Shown here: positions 26,843-35,093 of the stretch, piece after piece
How positions within the stretch are numbered: position 1 is the first letter of the stretch
How the letters are laid out: each line of letters opens with the position of its first letter
Assembly: GCF_900142465.1 (NCBI RefSeq)
Contig: NZ_FRAX01000002.1
Coordinates: 62,001 to 126,000, forward strand
DNA: 64,000 nucleotides
DNA from: Fibrobacter sp. UWH6
GTDB lineage: Bacteria > Fibrobacterota > Fibrobacteria > Fibrobacterales > Fibrobacteraceae
Direction of reading: 5' to 3'
Made by a program: the position numbers and the translations under genes
Notes under the pieces: generated by a model
The model's input: only the letters and a program-made list of their open reading frames with translations
Databases searched by the model: none
Told to the model about the DNA's origin: nothing

Positions 26843-28602
26843 AAAATGTGCTTAAGAAAATTCTTGAAAATTTTGAATTTCGTTGCATCGTCGGCATTCT
26901 TGCGTGTTTCGCATTTTTGCAATACGGGCAAATCCGTGTAGAGAATGTGATTCTTCACCAAGGAGAAAACGACGAAAAGACATCGCTGCCGATTTCCAGA
27001 AAAATGATGCAGGGCGAAAATTTTCGCGTTAGCTTTGTTATCTCAAATCCGCTAAATCTTCACTATGACCTGAATATCATCCCCGATGATTGCGCAGAAT
27101 CGCTAACGATTAACAGCGCAGACATTCCTCTGTCGGATTATTCTGGCAGATGCAATTACAGCAAGGGATTTGTGCTGGCAGATTCTGTTACCGCGCCCCA
27201 CCGCGTTGGCCCTAGAACGACTTATGAACTTTCCCTGAAAAATGGTGGCGGACCCGGAGGAATCAATGTTTTTCCTAAGGGGACAGGCTTTACGGACGCC
27301 CTGGAAATCGTGATTGCAATCCTTGCGGGATTAGCTCTTGCATCCTTATGCAAACGCCGCAAGTGGCATTCATTTTTACTTCTTTGCGTCGTGTTCGGAG
27401 TATTCCTGCGATTTGCCATGTTCAGCGCCCTGCCCTACACTCAATTTGCAAATGATGTAGAAGGTCATTTGGCGTACATTCAGTATATTGCGGATAACCT
27501 TGCGATTCCTGCAGCGGATGAATGCTGGACCTGTTACCATCCACCAGTTTATTACACGGTGGCGGTACCTTCGCTTATTGCAAGTAGCCTGCTAGGATTT
27601 GCATCAAGTGCAGGCGTTCAGCTATTTAGTTTGGCGCTTTCAATTCTCGTATTGATTTGTGGTCTTGCCCTATTAAAAAAACTTGTGGATGGCAAAAGCC
27701 TGATTGTTGCCGCAGCCCTTTGGACGGTGTGGCCAACCTTACTTTTAGTCGCTCCAAGAATCGGGAACGATCAGATGTTCATTGCACTGCATGTTCTTTG
27801 TCTGCTTTCAGGCTTCAATTACATTAGGTATAGGAAAGGTTCGTCCCTTGTTTTCGCCGTGGTTTGCGCAGCTCTTGCAATCTGGACAAAATCCACAGGC
27901 TTTATCTCTTTGGCTCTTGTAATACTGATGGCTGTTGCAGGCTATCTCAAAAATCGTTCGCCAAAAAAAATTACACCAACCAAACCAGAAATCACAAGCT
28001 GGATTTTATTATTTCTAATCTTTGTTGGATTGGCCTTCGAAAAAATAATGGGCGAAGGAGGCCTAGTTTCCAACGCAAACAGTCTGCACTCGGGCTTGAA
28101 AGTCGGGAACGAAGCCGGAAACTATCTTTATTTTGATCTGAAGTCTTTCCTAACGGAACCTTATACCAGCGCATGGGCCAACGGTCTGGGCAGAGAATAC
28201 TTTCTCAATTACGCCCTCAAATCTTCCCTGTTTGGAGAATTCAAACTTGTGGAAACCGCATTGGGTAAGACCTTGGCATCCTTCATTAGCGTGTCATTCC
28301 TGGGCTTGATCGTATTTGCGATTCGCGGCTGGTGGAATACAAAACTAGATGTTTACCATTGGATTCTTTTTATTCAGGGAATCCTGTTCTTTGCAGCATT
28401 GAGTTTCCTGCGTTACAAATATCCCTACGCCTGCAGCAACGATTTCCGCTACATCATGCCTGCGTTGTTGAGCTTTGTTCCCTATGTTGGATTGGGCATA
28501 TACCAAAAAGAATTTTCCCTCAAGTGGAAAATTCTTGGTATCGCAACAGTACTTGTTTTTGTGGTATGTTCTGTGCTGCTGATGGGTTGTGTATTTGGAT
28601 AG
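26839..28602 (+). CDS. GT39/GT83-like polytopic glycosyltransferase
   Basis: 587 aa from the ATG at 26839, which overlaps the stop of the oxidoreductase gene (ATGA). An upstream in-frame start lies inside that gene and is rejected. An N-terminal helix is followed by a periplasmic beta-rich domain of about 140 residues, then ten or more helices. The first cytoplasm-distal loop contains [16 protein letters not shown] with the acidic residues (D, E) expected of GT-C enzymes, and [11 protein letters not shown]. Such enzymes use polyprenyl-phosphate sugars, which would be supplied by the GtrA-like partner. The acceptor (lipid or protein) is unknown. Confidence 0.75.
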   Translation: MKNVLKKILENFEFRCIVGILACFAFLQYGQIRVENVILHQGENDEKTSLPISRKMMQGENFRVSFVISNPLNLHYDLNIIPDDCAESLTINSADIPLSDYSGRCNYSKGFVLADSVTAPHRVGPRTTYELSLKNGGGPGGINVFPKGTGFTDALEIVIAILAGLALASLCKRRKWHSFLLLCVVFGVFLRFAMFSALPYTQFANDVEGHLAYIQYIADNLAIPAADECWTCYHPPVYYTVAVPSLIASSLLGFASSAGVQLFSLALSILVLICGLALLKKLVDGKSLIVAAALWTVWPTLLLVAPRIGNDQMFIALHVLCLLSGFNYIRYRKGSSLVFAVVCAALAIWTKSTGFISLALVILMAVAGYLKNRSPKKITPTKPEITSWILLFLIFVGLAFEKIMGEGGLVSNANSLHSGLKVGNEAGNYLYFDLKSFLTEPYTSAWANGLGREYFLNYALKSSLFGEFKLVETALGKTLASFISVSFLGLIVFAIRGWWNTKLDVYHWILFIQGILFFAALSFLRYKYPYACSNDFRYIMPALLSFVPYVGLGIYQKEFSLKWKILGIATVLVFVVCSVLLMGCVFG

Positions 28603-28608
28603 TAAAAT

Positions 28609-28616
28609 TATATTTC
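28609..28616 (+). promoter_or_regulatory. TATATTTC element before the LysR gene
   Basis: TATATTTC ends 5 nt before the ATG at 28622, suggesting that the regulator has its own leaderless promoter despite being only 20 bp from the upstream gene. Confidence 0.45.
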
Positions 28617-28621
28617 ACTCC

Positions 28622-29500
28622 ATGGAACTTCGAACCCTCAAATACTTCTTAGCCGTCGCCCAGGAAGAAAGCATTTCCAAGGCGGCAAGCGACGTGCTGT
28701 TCGTTACCCAGCCAACACTTTCCCGCCAAATGCAAGAACTGGAAGAAGAGCTGGGCGTAAAGCTGTTTGCGCGTTCCAACAAGAAGACCATCCTTACCGA
28801 AGACGGCATTTTCTTCCGCAAGAGAGCCGAAGAAATCGTGGCCCTTGCAGAACGCACCGCAAACGAATTCAAGGTCGCAAGCCAACAGGAACTTACCGGC
28901 GACATTTTCGTGGGCGGTGGCGAAACCGACGGCATGCGAGTCATCGCAAAAGTCTTCAAGAAATTTAACGAAAAACATCCCCAAGTCCGTCTGAACCTTT
29001 TCAGCGGAAACGCCGCTGACGTTACCGAAAAACTGGACCAGGGCTTACTGGATTTCGGCATTCTCATCGAACCTGTAAACAAGCAGAAGTACGATTATCT
29101 CGCCCTGCAAAGCAAAGACACCTGGGGGCTCCTCGTCCGCAGAGATTCGGAACTAGCGGATCGCAAATTTATAAGGCCCGCAGACCTAACAAAAATTCCG
29201 CTGATTGTTTCTAGGCAATCCTTTAGGAGCAACGAATTTTCCGGCTGGCTGGGCCGCATTCCCCTGAATGTCATCGCCACTTACAACTTGCTCTTTAACG
29301 CATCCCTCATGGTAAAGGAAGGCGTGGGCTGTGCCCTTGGCCTAGACAAAATCATCAACACCTCTGAAGATAGCGAGCTGAAGTTCATCCCCCTGCACCC
29401 CGCCCGAGAAGTGGGTCTGGTGGCCGTCTATAAAAAGAACGCCGCCTTCAGTAAGCCGGCAGCGCTCTTCCTGGAAATGCTCAAGCAGGAACTGGAATAA
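28622..29500 (+). CDS. LysR-family transcriptional regulator
   Basis: 292 aa from the ATG at 28622, giving the canonical LTTR start MELRTLKYFLAVAQEESISKAA with the winged HTH (LFVTQPTLSRQMQELEEELGVKLFAR). A periplasmic-binding-protein-like effector domain follows (DIFVGGGETDGM, then FGILIEPVN). It converges on the flavodoxin/aldo-keto-reductase genes and is a plausible regulator of the redox genes at 29.5-34 kb. The 11-bp inverted repeat at 32298-32368 could be its target. Confidence 0.92.
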   Translation: MELRTLKYFLAVAQEESISKAASDVLFVTQPTLSRQMQELEEELGVKLFARSNKKTILTEDGIFFRKRAEEIVALAERTANEFKVASQQELTGDIFVGGGETDGMRVIAKVFKKFNEKHPQVRLNLFSGNAADVTEKLDQGLLDFGILIEPVNKQKYDYLALQSKDTWGLLVRRDSELADRKFIRPADLTKIPLIVSRQSFRSNEFSGWLGRIPLNVIATYNLLFNASLMVKEGVGCALGLDKIINTSEDSELKFIPLHPAREVGLVAVYKKNAAFSKPAALFLEMLKQELE

Positions 29501-29508
29501 ATTCCAGT
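29491..29508. terminator. Hairpin between converging LysR and flavodoxin genes
   Basis: ACTGGAAT-AA-ATTCCAGT, a perfect 8-bp stem overlapping the LysR stop codon. It has only a weak T tract and may serve both converging genes. Confidence 0.4.
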
Positions 29509-29515
29509 AGTTCTG

Positions 29516-29986
29516 TTATTTCAATAATTTTATTTTCTTTAGGAATGCTTCAACATCTGCTGTTTTCCCATGCTGCTGATCCAAGCCCTCTAAATGTTTT
29601 GCCTTGGGCGTCAACTCCACGATTTGATCCAGCGTCGTTTTCGCTTGCGTCGTCCACCAAGTGCAAAATGAAACAACCGTTTTCCCTTTGAATTCCCTGG
29701 AATGATTTTTCAGCCAGCGAATCATAGGCGTCGCCACAGAATCATTCCATACAGGTGTCCCAATAAAAAGAACATCGTAATTGGAGGGGGATACGGACGC
29801 AGCACCTGTTGAATCCAAAGCAAAAATTTCGCCGTCAACCTTTTCCGAAATTCTCTGTGCCAGTTTTTCTGTAGTTCCTGTTTGACTGTAATAGATGACC
29901 AGAGTTTTTGAGTTGGCGTTGCCTGAATTTGGGGCTGCACAAATTGCGACGCAAGCAAGCAAAAGAAAAATCAGTACTTTTTTCAT
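29516..29986 (-). CDS. Exported flavodoxin
   Basis: 156 aa from the ATG at 29986, set by a GAGG site 5 nt upstream. A Sec signal peptide (VLIFLLLACVAICAAP) precedes a complete flavodoxin domain: FMN phosphate loop YYSQTGTTEKLA, GTPVWNDSVATPMIRW and FCTWWTTQAKTTL. Flavodoxins normally work in the cytoplasm; an exported one needs FMN outside or must load it after export. It lies 16 bp downstream of the lipoprotein aldo/keto reductase and shares its MerR-type promoter. Confidence 0.82.
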   Translation of the reverse strand: MKKVLIFLLLACVAICAAPNSGNANSKTLVIYYSQTGTTEKLAQRISEKVDGEIFALDSTGAASVSPSNYDVLFIGTPVWNDSVATPMIRWLKNHSREFKGKTVVSFCTWWTTQAKTTLDQIVELTPKAKHLEGLDQQHGKTADVEAFLKKIKLLK

Positions 29987-30001
29987 AATCACCTCGAAAA
30001 A

Positions 30002-30943
30002 TTACCAGTTTTCAAAACGGCGTCCCGTATCCATTTCACCAATCTTTTTCATTTCTTCAGTAGTCAATTCAAAGTCAAAGATATTGAAATCTTCTTTCAA
30101 GTATTTGAGAGAATCAATTCCCGGAATGGTGATGTAGCCAGCCTGAATATGCCAGCGCAAATCCACCTGAGCAGCGGTCTTTCCGTGAGCCTTTGCAATT
30201 TCTTTCAGCGTCGAATTGCCAAGAATTTTCTGGGTATTTCCGCGACCGCCCAATGGATAGTAGGACTCCACGACGGTACCATACTTGGCCACATATTTCT
30301 GGAATTCCGTATTCTGGTACAACGGATGATTTTCATTTTGAACAACAGCAGGTTTGATTTTCGCACCTGCGGTCACACGCTCAAATTCTTCCGCCGTATA
30401 GTAATTGGAAATTCCGATGGATCGAATTTTCCCTGCGGCAACGCCTTTTTCCAAAGCCTTGTAAACGCCATCGTCATTTGGCCCTGACTGATGAACAAGC
30501 ATCAAGTCAATGTACCCCAAACCCAATGTTTCATTGGATTCGTCAATACCCTTTTCTGGATTACGGTAATAGCCAGGCATCACCTTGGTAGTCACGAAAA
30601 CATCTTCGCGCTTTACAAGGCCATCCTTAATGGCACGGCGAACACCTTCACCTACACCCTTCTCGTTGCCGTAATATTCCGCCGTATCAAAAAGGCGATA
30701 GCCCATCTTGATTGCTTCATAAACAGCATCCGATGCAAAAGAATTGCTCATGGTCCAGGTTCCAAGACCAAGAACCGGCATTGAGTAGCCACTATTCAAC
30801 TTGATTGTATTTGCAACGGTCACAGATTCACCTCCGCTGACCTGAGTTTCATTTTCCGCAGTTTTGGCAGCAACACTTTCGCTGGAGCAGCCCAGCAAAA
30901 ACGCTACCGATACAGCTAGAAAACTTGAAAGAAAATTTTTCAT
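30002..30943 (-). CDS. Lipoprotein aldo/keto reductase
   Basis: About 313 aa. A lipoprotein signal (LAVSVAFLLGCSSES) precedes a full AKR barrel: the Asp/Tyr of the tetrad in YRLFDTAEYYGNEKGVG, Lys in VTTKVMPG, His in DLMLVHQSG, and the NADP-binding C-terminal half. The ATG at 30943 coincides with the start site predicted from the -10 at 30950-30955; the ATG at 30949 is the alternative. AKRs need NAD(P)H, so anchoring outside the inner membrane is odd. It has a MerR-type promoter and is co-transcribed with the exported flavodoxin. Confidence 0.82.
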   Translation of the reverse strand: MKNFLSSFLAVSVAFLLGCSSESVAAKTAENETQVSGGESVTVANTIKLNSGYSMPVLGLGTWTMSNSFASDAVYEAIKMGYRLFDTAEYYGNEKGVGEGVRRAIKDGLVKREDVFVTTKVMPGYYRNPEKGIDESNETLGLGYIDLMLVHQSGPNDDGVYKALEKGVAAGKIRSIGISNYYTAEEFERVTAGAKIKPAVVQNENHPLYQNTEFQKYVAKYGTVVESYYPLGGRGNTQKILGNSTLKEIAKAHGKTAAQVDLRWHIQAGYITIPGIDSLKYLKEDFNIFDFELTTEEMKKIGEMDTGRRFENW

Positions 30944-30949
30944 ATTCAT

Positions 30950-30980
30950 AATTTAACACCTAGAGTTGACTCAATGTCAA
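30950..30980 (-). promoter_or_regulatory. MerR-type promoter A (aldo/keto reductase operon)
   Basis: Minus strand: -35 TTGACA (30980-30975), a 19-bp spacer containing TTGAGTCAACTCTAG, and -10 TAAATT (30955-30950). The long spacer over a GAGT..ACTC dyad is the hallmark of MerR-family activators. Transcription would start at about the ATG at 30943. Confidence 0.65.
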
Positions 30981-30989
30981 ATCATTTTT

Positions 30990-31023
30990 TATAAAAAAAG
31001 AAGGCAGCGAACCACCTTCTTTT
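30990..31023 (-). terminator. Rho-independent terminator of the hydrolase gene
   Basis: AAAAGAAGG / CCTTCTTTT 9-bp stem followed on the minus strand by a run of T. It insulates the hydrolase from the AKR promoter. Confidence 0.8.
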
Positions 31024-31052
31024 CAAATGCATTTCGCAGCGGTTCAGGCCAA

Positions 31053-32240
31053 TTACTTCAAATTAGCCTTGAAGAATTCGTCAAGCTTTGCGAAAGGAAT
31101 CTTTTCCATGTTGTCGTAAAGATCCACGTGAGATGCGCCAGGAATTACCAAAAGTTCCTTGTTGGAAGGATTCGGGTTTGCCTTGATGCCTGCAGCGGGA
31201 TTGCCTTCCACCATGTACTTGTAAGCATCCTTGCCGAAGTAGAAGGAATGAGCCTTGTCGCCGTGCATCACGAGAACAGCGGAACGGATTTCGTTGGTGT
31301 AACGGAGGAAGCGGGCGTTGGCATAAGCCTGGGTACCTGTTGCGTTCCAACCGTCGTTGGAATTGCCGGAACGCTTATGGTAACCACGAGGAGTCTTGTA
31401 GTAAGCGTAGTAATCCTTCACGAAATAGGGCGCATCATCCGGAAGCGGGTCCACAACGCCACCGGCACGCAGGTAGGAACCTGCGGCGCGATCCTTTACG
31501 CGCTGGGCTGCGAGAGCCTTGCGGCCTTCGTAACGGGCTTCTTCATTGTCTGCAGAATCGAAGTAACCGTTGCCGCCCACGCGAGTCATGTCGTATATGG
31601 TGCTTGCCACAGTTGCCTTGATGCGGGTGTCCGCGGCAGCAGCGTTCAGGGCGATGCCACCCCAACCGCAAATACCGATAATGCCGATGCGTTCAGCATC
31701 CACATTTTCCCGAGCGCCGAGAAAATCTACAGCGGCCATGAAGTCTTCGGTGTTAATGTCCGGAGAAGCCACGCGGCGGGGCATGCCGCTGCTTTCGCCA
31801 GTAAAGCTGGGGTCAAATGCGATGGTCAAGTAACCCTTTTCTGCCATGGTCTGTGCGTAAAGACCGCTGGACTGTTCCTTCACGGCGCCAAAGGGACCGG
31901 AAACTGCGATGGCCGGAAACTTACCATTTACAGCAAGGCTTGCATCCTTCGGGATGTACATATCGGCAGCCAAGGTGATGCCGAAGTTATTGGTGAAGGT
32001 CACCTTCTTATGATCCACCTTTTCGCTCTTGGGGAAAACCTTGTCCCATTCTTGAGTCAGTTCCAATTTTTCGTTCTGTGCCATAGCGGTCTCGTTTGCG
32101 GAGTAGTTGATAGTTGCGTTTGCAGCCTTTGCAGTCTGAGTTGCGTCGCTCTTGTCGCAGCAGGCGGTGAAAGCGGTTGCCACAGAGATTACTGCAGCAG
32201 CGGTAACAATTTTACCTAAGGAAGATTTCTTGAAATTCAT
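31053..32240 (-). CDS. Lipoprotein alpha/beta hydrolase (Cys-nucleophile type)
   Basis: 395 aa from the ATG at 32240 (AGGA site 7 nt upstream). A lipoprotein-like signal (AAAVISVATAFTACC) precedes an alpha/beta-hydrolase fold. The nucleophile elbow reads GICGWGG, with Cys in place of Ser as in dienelactone hydrolases. The acid/His end is VIPGASHVDLYD. Members with this elbow are common in Bacteroidota redox clusters, but their substrate is not known. It is divergent from the cyclophilin-like gene and followed by its own terminator. Confidence 0.78.
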   Translation of the reverse strand: MNFKKSSLGKIVTAAAVISVATAFTACCDKSDATQTAKAANATINYSANETAMAQNEKLELTQEWDKVFPKSEKVDHKKVTFTNNFGITLAADMYIPKDASLAVNGKFPAIAVSGPFGAVKEQSSGLYAQTMAEKGYLTIAFDPSFTGESSGMPRRVASPDINTEDFMAAVDFLGARENVDAERIGIIGICGWGGIALNAAAADTRIKATVASTIYDMTRVGGNGYFDSADNEEARYEGRKALAAQRVKDRAAGSYLRAGGVVDPLPDDAPYFVKDYYAYYKTPRGYHKRSGNSNDGWNATGTQAYANARFLRYTNEIRSAVLVMHGDKAHSFYFGKDAYKYMVEGNPAAGIKANPNPSNKELLVIPGASHVDLYDNMEKIPFAKLDEFFKANLK

Positions 32241-32297
32241 ATTCAATCCTATGAAGATGTTTTTGCAAGATACAATTTAGAACCCAAAAACACAATA

Positions 32298-32368
32298 AGC
32301 AAATACTTAATTTTTATGCTTTGCTATGCTTTTTAGGCATAACTGTATATAAAATCAAAGTATTTGCT
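32298..32368. repeat. 11-bp inverted repeat in a divergent promoter region
   Basis: AGCAAATACTT (32298-32308) and its exact complement AAGTATTTGCT (32358-32368) flank the region between the divergent hydrolase and cyclophilin-like genes, 49 bp apart. This could be a two-site operator, for example for the LysR regulator. Confidence 0.5.
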
Positions 32369-32386
32369 ATTTCAACGAAACAACGC

Positions 32387-32394
32387 TATATTTG
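32387..32394 (+). promoter_or_regulatory. TATATTTG element, leaderless promoter
   Basis: TATATTTG matches TAnnTTTG and is followed by 4 nt and then the ATG at 32399. Confidence 0.5.
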
Positions 32395-32398
32395 TGAC

Positions 32399-32866
32399 AT
32401 GAAAAATTTGTTGAATTTTCTTTTTGCAGGCTTATTACTTCTGCCTTTGTACGCCTGCGCCGATTCCGGGTCAAACGCGGAACAAGGTTCAAACGAGGTT
32501 TCGGTTGTCGAAATGAACAAAATCAAAATCACCATCGGCTCTCAAGAATTCATTGCCACCCTAGCAGACAACGCCACCGCGCAAAGTTTCAAGGAAAAAC
32601 TTCCCCTGACACTTTCCATGACGGAACTTCACGGCAACGAATACTACGTCTACCTGGATTCCGGTTTCAAGACCACAAGTTACGCCCCCGGCACCATCAA
32701 GAAAGGCGACATCAAGGTTTATGGTTCCGACTGCCTCGTCTTTTTCTACGAGACCTTCAGCAATCCAGGCTACAGCTACAGCGACATCGGGTCCTTCGAA
32801 AATCCAGACAGCTTAAAGGACGCCCTAAAAGCTGGCGCCAAGAAAATCACAATCCAAAGTTTTTAA
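32399..32866 (+). CDS. Cyclophilin-like-fold lipoprotein
   Basis: 155 aa from the ATG at 32399, chosen because it gives a lipoprotein signal (FLFAGLLLLPLYACAD). The domain reads IKITIGSQEFIATLADNATAQSFKEKLP, then MTELHGNEYYVYL, GTIKKGDIKVYGSDCLVFFYE and a final KITIQSF. This matches the cyclophilin-like family (PF18050) that often accompanies flavodoxin and AKR genes. Its biochemical role is unknown. It is first in a three-gene plus-strand group with an FMN reductase and an acetyltransferase. Confidence 0.75.
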   Translation: MKNLLNFLFAGLLLLPLYACADSGSNAEQGSNEVSVVEMNKIKITIGSQEFIATLADNATAQSFKEKLPLTLSMTELHGNEYYVYLDSGFKTTSYAPGTIKKGDIKVYGSDCLVFFYETFSNPGYSYSDIGSFENPDSLKDALKAGAKKITIQSF

Positions 32867-32896
32867 TTCACGCAGCATTTTCATGGAGACACGCAA

Positions 32897-33433
32897 ATGA
32901 AAAAAGTTCTTGTTATTTCTTCTAGCCTCCGCAAGGGAAGCAACTCCGACATTCTAGCCAAGGAATTTGCCAAGGGCGCAAAGGACTCCGGCAACGAAGT
33001 GGAATACATTTCCCTGCAGGGCAAGAATATCGCATTCTGTCGCGGTTGCCTCGCCTGCCAAAAGAAGGGCAAGTACGTCATCAAGGACGACGCCAACGAA
33101 ATCACCGAAAAAATGAAGAACGCCGAAGTCATCGCCTTCGCAACGCCCATCTATTACTACGAAATGTGCGGCCAGCTGAAGACCATGCTGGACCGCGCTA
33201 ATTCCCTTTACATTAGCGAATACAAGTTCCGCGAAATCTACCTGCTAGCCACCGCCGCCGAAAATGAAAAGACCACCCCGAAGAACGCCATAAACGGAAT
33301 CAAGGGCTGGATCGCCTGTTTCAACAACGTCAAGCTGAAGGGAACCGTTTTCGCCAGCGCCTCCGAGCCCAAGGAAGCCGCAAGCAACAAGGCCGCTCTC
33401 GCCGAAGCCTACAAGAAGGGATCTAAGGTCTAA
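32897..33433 (+). CDS. NADPH-dependent FMN reductase / iron-sulfur-flavoprotein-like
   Basis: 178 aa flavodoxin-like protein: [20 protein letters not shown] (FMN loop), then [18 protein letters not shown], whose clustered Cys resemble those binding the Fe-S centre in ISF proteins, and [19 protein letters not shown]. It is cytoplasmic and expected to transfer electrons from NAD(P)H through FMN. A GGAGA site precedes the ATG. The acetyltransferase gene begins on its last base. Confidence 0.85.
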   Translation: MKKVLVISSSLRKGSNSDILAKEFAKGAKDSGNEVEYISLQGKNIAFCRGCLACQKKGKYVIKDDANEITEKMKNAEVIAFATPIYYYEMCGQLKTMLDRANSLYISEYKFREIYLLATAAENEKTTPKNAINGIKGWIACFNNVKLKGTVFASASEPKEAASNKAALAEAYKKGSKV

Positions 33434-33996
33434 TGACTCTGGAAGAATTCAAGAAGGCCATGGCATCCGGCGCGCGAATCATCGCCGGAAGTGAAACCCA
33501 TTTGCTCATGCACGAAATGTCCCAGCGGGCCTTGAAAATCACTGCGGAAATCAACACAGGCTATCACGAGCCTGCCGAAATCCGCAAACTATTTTCGGAA
33601 CTGATTGGCGAAACCGTTGACGAAACTTTTGGGCTGTTCCCGCCCTTCAATACGGACTGCGGCAGAAACATCAAAATCGGCAAACGGGTATTCATTAACG
33701 CAGGCTGCAAATTTCAGGATCAAGGTGGCATCACCATCGACGACGGCGCCCTCATCGGCCACAACGTGGTGCTGGCCACGCTGAATCACGCTCCCGAACC
33801 GGAACACCGCGGAGATATGTACCCCAAGCCCATCCACATCGGTAAAAACGTGTGGATCGGTTCCAACGCCACCATTCTCCCGGGCGTAACCATCGGTGAC
33901 GGAGCCATTGTTGCGGCAGGAGCCGTAGTAAACAAAAACGTCGCCCCCAACACGGTGGTAGGCGGCGTTCCTGCGAAGGTGATTAAGGAAGTGTAG
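33433..33996 (+). CDS. Maltose/galactoside O-acetyltransferase-like enzyme
   Basis: 187 aa with an N-terminal helical maltose-acetyltransferase (Mac) region and a left-handed beta-helix of hexapeptide repeats. [32 protein letters not shown] contains the catalytic His, and [31 protein letters not shown] is the classic C-terminal signature. It transfers acetyl from acetyl-CoA to sugars. The ATG overlaps the preceding stop by 1 base (TAATG), so translation is coupled. Confidence 0.88.
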   Translation: MTLEEFKKAMASGARIIAGSETHLLMHEMSQRALKITAEINTGYHEPAEIRKLFSELIGETVDETFGLFPPFNTDCGRNIKIGKRVFINAGCKFQDQGGITIDDGALIGHNVVLATLNHAPEPEHRGDMYPKPIHIGKNVWIGSNATILPGVTIGDGAIVAAGAVVNKNVAPNTVVGGVPAKVIKEV

Positions 33997-34027
33997 TACT
34001 TGAAATCAAGAACATCGTGGAGAATCT
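33997..34027 (-). pseudogene. Remnant of a second DUF3800 gene (C-terminal end)
   Basis: TACTTGAAATCAAGAA and the following bases repeat, with a few changes, the 3' end of the intact DUF3800 gene at 34259-34290. The minus strand encodes [13 protein letters not shown] against KIVHDILDFKYYS in the intact copy. It is the tail of a lost or displaced paralogue. Confidence 0.55.
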
Positions 34028-34034
34028 GGCTAGC

Positions 34035-34124
34035 TCAGCGGCGAAACCGATCGCATTTTGCGACCAGTTCGTCGAATTCATTCTTGTTCAGCCGAATCAT
34101 GAATTCTTCGGGGTTGACTTTTAA
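34035..34124 (-). pseudogene. ORF6N-domain gene fragment
   Basis: A 28-codon stretch on the minus strand (from about 34124 to the TGA at 34035) reads PEEFMIRLNKNEFDELV and on to CDRFRR. This resembles the middle of phage-type ORF6N-domain proteins (PEDFMFxLTxEEF..LxSQ). Stops flank it, so it is debris, consistent with turnover at the border of the defence island. Confidence 0.45.
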
Positions 34125-34148
34125 CTAAAATTTTGTTAGATTACAGTT

Positions 34149-34222
34149 ATTGGGTCCTAATAAGGTGAAAGCGGGCTTCATGCCATGCGTTTCGAAAGAA
34201 ACCTAGCCTTATACAAGGGTCC
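34149..34222. other. Possible small structured RNA element
   Basis: ATAAGG (34160-34165) pairs with CCTTAT (34207-34212) and encloses two hairpins: GC-GGC-TTCAT-GCC-GC and a perfect GTTTC-GAAA-GAAAC with a GNRA tetraloop (34189-34202). Direct GGGTCC repeats (34152 and 34217) flank the unit. It lies just downstream of the DUF3800 stop codon. I cannot match it to a known RNA family. Confidence 0.4.
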
Positions 34223-34227
34223 ATTTT

Positions 34228-34977
34228 TTATTTTACCATGGGATTCTTAGAAGAATAATACTTGAAATCAAGAATGTCGTGGACAATCTTGATTTTATCT
34301 TTCAAGTAATTATAGAATCGATATTCTTTTTTTTCATAAACACGCTGAATGGTCCAAAGAACATAGTCGGATGCCTGCAGCAAAGGTATTTCTGACGCTT
34401 GCTGAATAAAAATCCTTATTGAATTTTTGTTCTCGTAATGCCATTTGCTGCTGAAAGCGTCAATTGCAGAATCAATGGCACTTTGCATAGTGTCCTTGCG
34501 AACAACATTTCCCAATGAAGAAAAATAACAGTCAATTTCAGAATATAGGTGCAAACGATTTTCAAGCAGATTTTTAACCGCGTACTTGTAAATTTCTGTA
34601 TTCTTGAATTCAAAACGCTTTCTGAAGAATTCCTCCCTTTTTTGGAGGACTACACAATAATAGGTGAAATCCAGATTTTTAAGCAAACGGAAAACCCTAT
34701 CGCGAACTTCAGGGCAATCCTTTGCCGCATGAAAAGCGACTTTTGTTTTTTCCATAGAAGGAATTTCCCGTAAAAGTTCATCTTCACAAATTTCTTTATG
34801 CAAAGCGTTTAAAGACTTGGTTAGTCCCTTAGGATTCTTTGTTTCTAGGTAACCTACCATAAAAACCTTGCTTGCAACTCCACTTTCAACAAGGTTCACC
34901 CCATGATGACCCAGAATATTTGGATCCCCGGCCTCATCAAAATAATAATAGGCTTTCGCATTCTCAGTTTCTTTCAT
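34228..34977 (-). CDS. DUF3800 protein next to Wadjet
   Basis: 249 aa. The N-terminal YYYFDEAGDPN and the C-terminal LLQASDYVLWTIQRVYE carry the acidic residues diagnostic of DUF3800, a family with an RNase H-like appearance often found in defence and mobile islands. It lies 116 bp downstream of jetD on the same strand. It has its own TATATTTC element 6 nt before the ATG, so it may be transcribed separately. It could be a Wadjet accessory or an unrelated island gene. Confidence 0.8.
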   Translation of the reverse strand: MKETENAKAYYYFDEAGDPNILGHHGVNLVESGVASKVFMVGYLETKNPKGLTKSLNALHKEICEDELLREIPSMEKTKVAFHAAKDCPEVRDRVFRLLKNLDFTYYCVVLQKREEFFRKRFEFKNTEIYKYAVKNLLENRLHLYSEIDCYFSSLGNVVRKDTMQSAIDSAIDAFSSKWHYENKNSIRIFIQQASEIPLLQASDYVLWTIQRVYEKKEYRFYNYLKDKIKIVHDILDFKYYSSKNPMVK

Positions 34978-34983
34978 ATCGCA

Positions 34984-34991
34984 GAAATATA
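34984..34991 (-). promoter_or_regulatory. TATATTTC element before the DUF3800 gene
   Basis: TATATTTC lies 6 nt before the ATG at 34977, suggesting a separate, nearly leaderless transcript for the DUF3800 gene. Confidence 0.45.
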
Positions 34992-35093
34992 CCTATTTTA
35001 TTTGTTTCAAGCAAGACGGTCAAGGCTTTGCTAGTTTCAGCTAGAACAATCGCTAATACAAATAAAGTAATATCCTTTAGCAATTTTCCATTG

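Noticed and set aside
30966-32219. 417-codon open frame antisense to the lipoprotein hydrolase
   Set aside because: The sense strand has a signal peptide and a hydrolase fold; the antisense has neither.
34149-34222. c-di-GMP-I riboswitch (GNRA hairpin, GC-rich stem)
   Set aside because: The conserved joining sequences of that class are absent, and the element lies downstream, not upstream, of the nearest gene.
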